NCBI GenBank assembly: GCA_003487005.1
Contig: DNFG01000227.1
Coordinates: 405-11,549, forward strand
Source: Bryobacterales bacterium
Lineage (GTDB): Bacteria; Acidobacteriota; Terriglobia; Bryobacterales; Bryobacteraceae
DNA length: 11,145 nt
Direction of reading: 5' to 3'
Shown here one piece after another: positions 1-5,637 of this stretch. The notes under the pieces are model-generated. The model was not told the origin of the DNA. It was given only the letters and a program-made list of their open reading frames with translations, and ran no database searches. Made by a program: the position numbers and the translations under genes. Within the stretch, counting starts at the first letter, position 1, and every line of letters begins with the position of its first letter.

Positions 1-1
1 G

Positions 2-367
2 CCTCAGAAGTCCTATCAGACCGGCGAACGCGTCGGCGAATTCACCCTTCTCGCCATCGCCGGCGATGGTCTCACCTTCGAGTGGGATGGCGAAACCATC
101 AACGCTCCTTTCCAGACCATCCGCGACAAGACCCCACCCCGTGCCCCGGGCAAGGCCAAAGCCGCCCCGGAAAAAGGCGCCGCCAAGCCAGCGGCGAAGA
201 CCGTCTCCGCCGAAGCCGTTCGTGGGCCCGGAGTCGATCTCGGCGGTAGCTTCAAAGGCTGCGTCGAGGGCGACGATTCGCCGCCCGGCACCGTCACCGG
301 CGGATACCGCAAACTCGTCACCGAAACCCCCTTCGGCAAATCCTGCCGTTGGGAAAAAGTGCAGTAA
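2..367 (+). CDS. C-terminal part of a GspC/PilP-like periplasmic protein of a secretin-linked operon (5' truncated)
   Basis: The reading frame is open from the window edge to a TAA at 365-367, so about 121 C-terminal residues are visible and the start lies outside. The first 40 residues (YQTGERVGEFTLLAIAGDG, then a strand containing FEWDG) resemble the beta-rich HR/PDZ-proximal region of GspC or the PilP beta-domain: a short 'Y-x-x-G-x-x-V' opening followed by 'G-(hydrophobic)-x-F/L-x-W-x-G'. These proteins link the inner-membrane pilus or secretion platform to the N0 domain of the secretin. A Lys/Ala/Pro-rich linker follows, then a C-terminal segment with two Cys and the motif TPFGKSCRWEKV. 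A related TPFG motif occurs twice in the next gene. The gene lies 40 bases before that gene and two genes before a GspD-type secretin, which supports the role. The family assignment is inference from pattern and context; the coding frame itself is clear. Confidence 0.75.
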   Translation, partial: PQKSYQTGERVGEFTLLAIAGDGLTFEWDGETINAPFQTIRDKTPPRAPGKAKAAPEKGAAKPAAKTVSAEAVRGPGVDLGGSFKGCVEGDDSPPGTVTGGYRKLVTETPFGKSCRWEKVQ

Positions 368-407
368 AGGGACTCTTCCAGCGCAAAAAACGCCTCAAGG
401 AACGGCT

Positions 408-851
408 ATGAACGTGATTCAATCGCTCTTTTTCGCTCTCACCTTCGTCCTTACCGCGTCCGCGGCCCCCACCGGTGATTCCAAGACCACCGCCCAGTCT
501 CCTGCCCGGACTGCCGCCAAGCCTCCCGCCGGTCTCCCCGCGGGCGCCGAACGCGTCAACGCTCAGCAGTGGCGCCACACCGATGCCAAGGGCCAGAAGT
601 GGATCTACACCCGCACACCCTTCGGTTGGTCGCGCGGTCCCGAAGACCAGGTCACCAAGGCTGAACCCGCCGAAGCGGCCGACTCCACGGCCGCGGCCCC
701 TGCGTCTTCCGGCCCCGTTCTCGAAATCGTCGAAATCCGTGCCAACGAGGTCGTCTTCCAGCGCGCCACTCCCTTCGGCCGCTCCCGTTGGACCAAAGCC
801 AAGTCTGCCCTTGATGACGCCGAAAAAGCCGCTCTCGCCGCCCGTAAGTAG
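408..851 (+). CDS. Small exported protein with two TPFG motifs, upstream of secretin
   Basis: The predicted product has 147 residues. The ATG at 408 was chosen because AAGGAA (397-402) sits 5 bases upstream and the first residues form a clean signal peptide (MNVIQSLFFALTFVLTASAA, cleavage near residue 20). The reading frame stays open further upstream, but that extension overlaps the previous gene and has no such signal. The mature part has a Pro/Ala-rich linker, a segment reading WRHTDAKGQKWIYTRTPFGW, a second Ala/Glu-rich linker, and a C-terminal segment with the hydrophobic pattern VLEIVEIRANEVVF followed by TPFGRSRWTKAKSALDD. The two TPFG blocks look like an internal duplication and resemble the C-terminus of the preceding protein. 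I do not recognise a named family. Its place 40 bases after the GspC/PilP-like gene and 22 bases before the secretin suggests a periplasmic accessory or pilotin-like protein, which is inference. No lipobox Cys is present. Confidence 0.85.
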   Translation: MNVIQSLFFALTFVLTASAAPTGDSKTTAQSPARTAAKPPAGLPAGAERVNAQQWRHTDAKGQKWIYTRTPFGWSRGPEDQVTKAEPAEAADSTAAAPASSGPVLEIVEIRANEVVFQRATPFGRSRWTKAKSALDDAEKAALAARK

Positions 852-873
852 TTGTCGCTAAAGGATGTCACCC

Positions 874-3246
874 ATGATGCCTGTCCTCAAACCCGTGCTT
901 GCCTGGACGCTCTCGCTCCTCCTCATCACCACCCCGCTTACCGCCCAGCAGCCTCAGCCCGCGCAACCGCCCAAGCCCATTCCCATCCCCAAAGGCCTTC
1001 CCCCCGGCTTCGGCCCCCAGGCCGGCATGCCCCAGGGCCAGCCCGAACCCGCCCCTCCCAAGCCACAACCCGCCCAAACGCCCGCGACCCAGGAGCCCAG
1101 TGCCACCTCCCCCCTGCCCGGTCAGGCCACTCCCGCCCCGGCAGCCTCCCTCGGCGGCCTCAACCTGCAGAACGTCAGCCTCGTTGAAGTGGTTGACTAT
1201 CTTGCCCGCGAACTCAAGCTGAACTACATCATCGACCCCGAAGTCCAGGGCAGCGTCACGCTCAATACTTACGGCGAGGCCCGCGACATCGACCCCCGCG
1301 CCCTCCTCGATACCATCCTCCGCATCAACGGCTATGCCATGGTCGAAACCGGGTCCATCCATCGAATCGTCCCGCTCAATCAGCTCAATTCCATGCCGCT
1401 GCGTCCGAATGTCGACGCCTCCCAGATCCCCGAAGACGACCGCGCCATGCTCAACCTCGTCTTCCTGAAGTACGCCAACGCCGAGGAACTGTCCAAACTT
1501 CTCAACGAATTCCTCGGCGCCGAAGGCAGAACCTGGAGCTATCCTTCCGCCAACCTGCTCCTGATACTCGACTCCCGCCGTTCCATGAAACGCACCATGG
1601 AACTCGTCACGATGTTCGACTCCGATGCGCTCGCCCGCCAGCGCGTCCGCCTCTTCGAGGTCAAACACTCCCGCCCCTCCGATCTTGCGGACGAACTCGA
1701 GGACCTCATGAAGTCGATCTCGATGGGCAAGGACCTTTCCTCGATTCGCTTTGTTCCCGTCAACCGCATCAACCTCCTCATCGCTGTTGCCCCGAATCCG
1801 GGCGTGTTCAAGGAAGTCGAGGAGTGGCTCGCCAAACTCGATGTCAAAGTGGAGAGCGCTGCCGGCCGCACGGATACGTACGTCTACCGCGTCCGCTACG
1901 GACGCGCCGATATGCTCGCCTTCGCAATCATGAGTCTCTACTACTCCATGCAGCCCGGCATGGGGGGCATGGGCATGATGGGCATGATGGGGGGCATGGG
2001 CGGCTTCGGTTTCGGGTTTGGCGGTATGGGCGGAATGGGCGGCATGGGCATGGGTCAGATGGGCATGGGCGGCATGGGTATGAATCAGATGGGGATGGGT
2101 GGCATGGGCATGAACCAGATGGGGATGGGCGGCATGGGCATGATGAACCCGATGGCCATGATGGGGATGGGGGGCATGGGCATGATGGGTCCCGGTAGCT
2201 GGATGGGCCCTACCTACAGCACGCGTTCCCCGTCGTCCGGCACCGGAGACGACCGTGAACGCTCGTCCTCTCGCGACCGGGACCAGACCGGACAGTACCT
2301 CGACGATCCCTACGGGTATAGCATGCGCAGGATGCCCAAAGGCCCCCGAGTCGTCCCCAATCTCATGGACAACTCCCTCCTCATCCTGGCCACCGGAGAG
2401 GAATATGAGGCGGTGCTCAAACTGCTCCGTGACCTGGACGTCCCTCCCCGCCAGGTCCTGATCGAGGCCCGGATCTATGAAGTTGCCCTGACCGGTTCCC
2501 TCTCGAACGGCATCGCCGCCTTCCTCCGCCGTCGAGGCGAATCCACGACGGGGGTGACGACGACCCAGCGTCAACTCCAGGCGACCATGAACGAGGGCAT
2601 CTCGCTCTCCGCCGGCGCCCTGATCGGTCAGAGCCGCGAACTGCTGGCGTTCCTCACCTCGGCGGAGACGCGCACTCGCGCCCGGGTCATTTCCGCTCCC
2701 TCCGTTATCGCCACCGATTCCGTCCCGGCGGCCATCAACGTCGGCATCGAAGTGCCCATGCTGCAGTCCCAGGCCGTCACCGGCGGCATCCAGGACGGCA
2801 ACTCGCTGTTTGCGAACACGATCACCAACCGGCGCACGGGTGTCAGCCTCGGCATCACTGCCCGCGTCAACCCCTCCGGAATCGTCACCCTCGAGATCGA
2901 TCAGGAGGTGTCCGCGCCGCAACCGCCGTCATCCTCGTCCGGCATCCAGTCTCCCTCTTTCAGCCAGCGGACGATCAAGACGCAGGTGACCGTTCAGGAC
3001 AACGATATGATCGCGATCGGCGGGATCATCAACGAATCGAGCGGGGATTCCAACACGGGCGTTCCCTTTCTGACGCGAGTTCCCGGCCTGGGCGCCCTGT
3101 TCAGCAACCGGTCGTACACCAAGGAGCGCACCGAGCTGGTGATCTTTCTCACACCTCGCGTCATTCGGGACACAAACGAGATGCTGGAAGTCACCGAAGA
3201 GCTCAAATCGGGCATGAAACGCCTCCAGCGGATGATCCGCGACTGA
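874..3246 (+). CDS. gspD: GspD-type secretin (type II secretion / type IV pilus outer-membrane channel) with Met/Gly-rich N3 insert
   Basis: The product, about 790 residues, is an outer-membrane secretin, which multimerises into a gated ring. The ATG at 874 is preferred because AAAGGA (860-865) lies 8 bases upstream; an in-frame ATG at 865 would overlap that site. Residues 1-25 form a signal peptide, then comes a Pro/Gln-rich linker to about 92. N0 spans about 93-165 (NLQNVSLVEVVDYLARELKL), N1 about 193-258, N2 about 260-330, and N3 about 333-525. N3 is interrupted by an 82-residue Met/Gly stretch (363-444) plus a charged Arg/Asp/Ser segment. The secretin core runs from about 526 (RQVLIEARIYEVAL) to about 780, with the hallmark VPFLTRVPGLGALF (730-743) and TELVIFLTPRVI. 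Four N domains favour GspD over PilQ, which carries AMIN domains. The gene ends a plus-strand operon with the two upstream small genes. No clear terminator follows. Whether it serves a T2SS or a pilus cannot be decided without the upstream operon. Confidence 0.93.
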   Translation: MMPVLKPVLAWTLSLLLITTPLTAQQPQPAQPPKPIPIPKGLPPGFGPQAGMPQGQPEPAPPKPQPAQTPATQEPSATSPLPGQATPAPAASLGGLNLQNVSLVEVVDYLARELKLNYIIDPEVQGSVTLNTYGEARDIDPRALLDTILRINGYAMVETGSIHRIVPLNQLNSMPLRPNVDASQIPEDDRAMLNLVFLKYANAEELSKLLNEFLGAEGRTWSYPSANLLLILDSRRSMKRTMELVTMFDSDALARQRVRLFEVKHSRPSDLADELEDLMKSISMGKDLSSIRFVPVNRINLLIAVAPNPGVFKEVEEWLAKLDVKVESAAGRTDTYVYRVRYGRADMLAFAIMSLYYSMQPGMGGMGMMGMMGGMGGFGFGFGGMGGMGGMGMGQMGMGGMGMNQMGMGGMGMNQMGMGGMGMMNPMAMMGMGGMGMMGPGSWMGPTYSTRSPSSGTGDDRERSSSRDRDQTGQYLDDPYGYSMRRMPKGPRVVPNLMDNSLLILATGEEYEAVLKLLRDLDVPPRQVLIEARIYEVALTGSLSNGIAAFLRRRGESTTGVTTTQRQLQATMNEGISLSAGALIGQSRELLAFLTSAETRTRARVISAPSVIATDSVPAAINVGIEVPMLQSQAVTGGIQDGNSLFANTITNRRTGVSLGITARVNPSGIVTLEIDQEVSAPQPPSSSSGIQSPSFSQRTIKTQVTVQDNDMIAIGGIINESSGDSNTGVPFLTRVPGLGALFSNRSYTKERTELVIFLTPRVIRDTNEMLEVTEELKSGMKRLQRMIRD
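1951..2211 (+). repeat. Met/Gly-rich low-complexity coding repeat inside the secretin, with a 30-bp tandem core
   Basis: The stretch encodes secretin residues about 360-446, in which 32 of 82 residues (363-444) are Met and most others are Gly, with a short FGFGFG interlude. Its core is three head-to-tail 30-bp units at 2050-2079, 2080-2109 and 2110-2139. They encode MGQMGMGGMG once and MNQMGMGGMG twice, and differ mostly at third positions. The strand is very G-rich with many GGG runs. It sits where GspD N3 domains often carry a flexible loop, so it is probably an expanded disordered loop facing the channel lumen. Confidence 0.9.
1962..2000 (+). other. Putative G-quadruplex motif on the coding strand
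   Basis: Five G-runs of at least three (1962-1967, 1971-1973, 1980-1982, 1989-1994, 1998-2000) are separated by loops of 3, 6, 6 and 3 bases. This fits the usual G3+N1-7 rule. It lies at the start of the Met/Gly-coding stretch and is a by-product of ATG-GGN codons, but the mRNA could still fold. Further GGG runs continue to about 2190. Function is unknown. Confidence 0.5.
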
Positions 3247-3307
3247 TGATGGGCCGTCAGAATCACGTCCGCGCGGCGAATTCGATCAACTATATATAAG
3301 GAAACTA

Positions 3308-3337
3308 TTGACCTGCGCCTGCAATGCATGTTTTAAT
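3308..3337 (+). promoter_or_regulatory. Sigma70-like promoter candidate for the 3687 gene
   Basis: TTGACC (3308-3313; 5 of 6 to consensus) and TTTAAT (3332-3337; 5 of 6) are separated by 18 bases, in a locally AT-rich patch just after the secretin stop codon. Transcription from here would give a leader of about 340 bases. Confidence 0.5.
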
Positions 3338-3392
3338 GCCTGCGTAGGGGTTTATCGTGGCCCTGCCGTGTGCGCCTGTCGGCTGAACTTGC

Positions 3393-3422
3393 TTGACGCG
3401 CGCTTCGGAAAGGTGGTATGAA
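3393..3422 (+). promoter_or_regulatory. Second, weaker promoter candidate for the 3687 gene
   Basis: TTGACG (3393-3398) and TATGAA (3417-3422; 4 of 6) are 18 bases apart. If used, it gives a leader of about 255 bases that still includes the structured segment at 3518-3588. It competes with the candidate at 3308. Confidence 0.3.
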
Positions 3423-3517
3423 TGAGTCTGCTCTCCAGTGGGAGACGTCAGGCCGTCATGCCAGCGAGAATCCTGCGGGCACAGAGTAACAGGTTTACAA
3501 ACAATTACATGGGAATC

Positions 3518-3588
3518 CGCCAAGGCAAACCGGCGTCGAAGACGGCAGCGAAAGATGGACGCAACAGCGTTCCGGCGCTGCCTCTTTT
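3518..3588 (+). ncRNA. Possible c-di-GMP-I (GEMM-I)-like riboswitch remnant with terminator-like hairpin
   Basis: CGCCAAGGCAAACC (3518-3531) closely matches the conserved 5' part of GEMM-I RNAs (CGC-a-CA-gGGCAAACC). GGACGCAA (3557-3564), followed by AGC and then TTCCGGC, resembles the conserved GGACGCAAAGCC...CCGGC 3' part, in the right order. Against this, the stem between the two halves pairs poorly (only CGTC/GACG around GAA at 3534-3544) and an extra C interrupts GCAA-AGC. The segment ends with CAGCG (3565-3569) pairing CGCTG (3576-3580), then TCTTTT. GGCAGCG (3544-3550) can instead pair with CGCTGCC (3576-3582). A covariance-model search is needed before calling this a riboswitch. Confidence 0.25.
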
Positions 3589-3686
3589 GCCGTTCAGCAC
3601 CGAGATTCCGCTCTTCACTTCCGCTGAGGCTCAGGTTAAAGAGACCCTTCATCAATTCGAATCCGCATCTTCACAAGGAGAAGGAA

Positions 3687-5480
3687 ATGGTTAGTTTTCG
3701 CAAATCGCTCCTGCTGATGGCGCTTCTGGTCGTCGTGACCGGTATCGCCAGCGCGCAGGTGTTTAATCCGCTGTCGTGCACGGCGAATGCCGGCGTTCCG
3801 CCGATCGCTCGTGCCGAAGGCGTGGCCGAAGAAGTCGGTCAGGTTGTGATCGTTTGCAACGGCGGTAACCCGACCGTCGCTGGCGCTCCCATTCCGACCG
3901 TCAACGTTCAGATCTTCCTGAACACCAACGTCACCAGCCGTCTGGTTGGCAATGGCTCCGAAGCGATGCTCCTCATCGACGAACCGGCCCCTGCCATCCA
4001 GTCGACCTGCCTGGCCCCCGGCAACTGCGGGCTGACCTCGGCGAACGGTAATGGCACTGCCAACTACACTGGCGGTTCCCGTTACAACGTTTACCAGGCT
4101 GTCCAGTCCGGCGCCAACTCGGTGACTTGGCTCGGCGTTCCCGTGGATCCCCCGGGCACCGCGGGCAACCGCATCATCCGCCTGACCAACGTCCGCGCGA
4201 ACGCCAATCAGCTCGGCGTGAGCTCCACTCTGATCCCGACCTCGATCAACATGTTCATCTCGATCTCCGGTACGGGTTCGCTGGCTCTCACCAATCCGCA
4301 GCTGACGGTTGCTTTTGTCCAGCCCGGCATGACCTTCTCGGCCACCGGCGGCAACTACAACCAGTGCGAGCCCGGCACCTACCAGTACAACATCACCTTC
4401 ACGGAACGGTTTGGTACGGCATTCCGCCACAACAACCCGAACTATGACGACGTCACCCAGCCGAGTGGTGAAGACGATATCTATCACCAGTACATCCCTG
4501 GGAAGATCTACAACACTGAGTCCATGTTCACCAACGCGTCTCCTGCAGGCGGTAACGTCGGTATGCCCGCGGGCACCGGCGTGGCCACTCAGGGTACCCG
4601 TCTGATCGCCCGCTTCTCCAACGTTCCCGCCAACGTCAGCCTCTCGGTTGTCAATGGTTCCAAGAACTCTTCTGGTGATACGGCGAATCGCGTGACCGGC
4701 CACGACGCCAATGGCGCCGGCGGCACGGTTTCCTACCCGTCCTGGACTCAGCCTGCCTTCCCCGGTGTGCCTTCCGCTTCCAGCGGCACGTCCTCCGTCT
4801 CCCTCTCGGGCGGCGCTGGCGTGGCAGTTTGGGAAGTCGTTGCTTCCAACCCTGGCGCGATCAGTGGCCTGACCTTCACGGTGAACGTGACCTACGGCTC
4901 CAACCCGCTGCCGGGCCTCGGCACTGCGACGGTGACCGGCAACTATGCGCCGACCACCACGGTCTTCACGGCGTCCTCCACCGCTCCGGTGCCGCGCTTC
5001 GTGGATAACCCGCAGTCCGCCACCACCTTCACCATCAACCCCTGCCAGACCAACATCCTGTATCCGTTCGTTTCGAACCAGGCTGGTTTTGACACGGGTC
5101 TCGTGGTGTCCAACACTTCGCTCGACCCCTACGGCACCGTGCCGCAGCGTGGTCCTTGCAACGTGTACTACTACGGTGCGACCGCAGGCGGTGGCGCGGC
5201 TCCCGCGACCCAGACCTCCGGCACCGTGAACGAAGGCACCCAGCTGGTGTTCACCCTGTCCTCCGGTGGCAACCTCAACATCGCTGCCACTCCTGGCTTC
5301 CAGGGTTACATCATCATCCGCTGCAACTTCCAGTATGGTCACGGCTTCGCGTTCGTGTCCGACCTGGGCGCACAGCGGCTGGCGATGGGCTACATCCCGC
5401 TGATCCTCGACCAGAACATGTTCGACGAGTCCTGGACCGTCACGCGTACTGGTGCGAAGAGCGAAGCCCTCAACCAGTAA
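3687..5480 (+). CDS. Abundant-looking secreted protein with acidobacterial C-terminal module (hypothetical)
   Basis: The predicted product has 597 residues. ATG 3687 is chosen for AAGGAG (3675-3680) 6 bases upstream and a signal peptide (MVSFRKSLLLMALLVVVTGI, cleavage at about residue 23, ASA). The frame is open further upstream, but that extension has no signal or ribosome site. The mature protein is rich in Asn, Thr, Ser, Gly and beta-branched residues and looks all-beta. Eight Cys residues (LSC, IVC, STC, GNC, NQC, NPC, GPC, IRC contexts) could form four disulfides in the periplasm or at the surface. From about residue 451 there is a distinct C-terminal module (ILYPFVSNQAGFDTGLVVSN, then GFQGYIIIRCNFQYGHGFAF and a GYIPLIL strand). 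I recall this module from other acidobacterial exported proteins but cannot name it. Leu CTG and GGT/CGT codons appear more frequent than in neighbours, and with the strong terminator this suggests high expression. Function unknown; a structural surface, pilus-associated or S-layer-like role is speculation. Confidence 0.9.
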   Translation: MVSFRKSLLLMALLVVVTGIASAQVFNPLSCTANAGVPPIARAEGVAEEVGQVVIVCNGGNPTVAGAPIPTVNVQIFLNTNVTSRLVGNGSEAMLLIDEPAPAIQSTCLAPGNCGLTSANGNGTANYTGGSRYNVYQAVQSGANSVTWLGVPVDPPGTAGNRIIRLTNVRANANQLGVSSTLIPTSINMFISISGTGSLALTNPQLTVAFVQPGMTFSATGGNYNQCEPGTYQYNITFTERFGTAFRHNNPNYDDVTQPSGEDDIYHQYIPGKIYNTESMFTNASPAGGNVGMPAGTGVATQGTRLIARFSNVPANVSLSVVNGSKNSSGDTANRVTGHDANGAGGTVSYPSWTQPAFPGVPSASSGTSSVSLSGGAGVAVWEVVASNPGAISGLTFTVNVTYGSNPLPGLGTATVTGNYAPTTTVFTASSTAPVPRFVDNPQSATTFTINPCQTNILYPFVSNQAGFDTGLVVSNTSLDPYGTVPQRGPCNVYYYGATAGGGAAPATQTSGTVNEGTQLVFTLSSGGNLNIAATPGFQGYIIIRCNFQYGHGFAFVSDLGAQRLAMGYIPLILDQNMFDESWTVTRTGAKSEALNQ

Positions 5481-5513
5481 TCCTGGTTGGAACTTCGTTC
5501 CAGCAAAACACTT

Positions 5514-5547
5514 CGGGGAGGGCTTCGGCCCTCCCCGATTTTCTTTT
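5514..5547 (+). terminator. Strong intrinsic terminator of the 3687 gene
   Basis: A perfect 10-bp stem, CGGGGAGGGC (5514-5523) with GCCCTCCCCG (5528-5537), is capped by a stable TTCG tetraloop and followed by ATTTTCTTTT. It lies 33 bases after the stop codon and separates this gene from the next one. Confidence 0.95.
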
Positions 5548-5549
5548 AC

Positions 5550-5578
5550 TTCCCCCGCTCTGCGCCATCTGCTATACT
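5550..5578 (+). promoter_or_regulatory. Extended -10 promoter candidate for the 5638 gene
   Basis: TATACT (5573-5578; 5 of 6) is preceded by TGC, giving an extended -10 element. The -35 position (TTCCCC at 5550-5555, 17-base spacer) is weak, as is common for extended -10 promoters. It lies just after the terminator and would give a leader of about 50 bases ending in GAGGTGA (5629-5635), two bases before ATG 5638. Confidence 0.6.
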
Positions 5579-5637
5579 TGAAAAAGTTCCCGCCGCGTTC
5601 CTACCCGCCGTCTGTCTACTCTCTCTTCGAGGTGATC

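Larger units (their letters stand above)
3247..3686 (+). other. 440-base intergenic region / long leader of the 3687 gene
   Basis: No convincing protein gene lies here. It holds two sigma70-like promoter candidates (3308-3337 and 3393-3422) and several short hairpins: TCTCC/GGAGA with loop AGTG just after 3430, and TGCCAGC/GCGGGCA near 3460-3485. It also holds a GEMM-I-like segment (3518-3582) that ends in a hairpin followed by TCTTTT. A short ORF at 3422-3694 has an AAAGGTGG at 3409-3416, but its codons (AGA, AGG, GGA, CAA, TTG) are unlike its neighbours. No clear terminator for the secretin gene was seen. Confidence 0.6.

Noticed and set aside
1951..2211. CRISPR-like array
   Set aside because: The repeats are contiguous 30-bp coding units without spacers, in frame within the secretin.
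868..2922. 684-codon minus-strand open frame opposite the secretin, with His/Ala repeats
   Set aside because: It is the antisense shadow of a high-GC gene; the His/Ala repeats are the complement of the Met/Gly codons. No ribosome site or domain supports it.
3636..5342. 568-codon minus-strand open frame opposite the 597-residue protein
   Set aside because: Arg/Gly/Val-rich composition typical of an antisense shadow; the plus-strand gene has a signal peptide, ribosome site and terminator.
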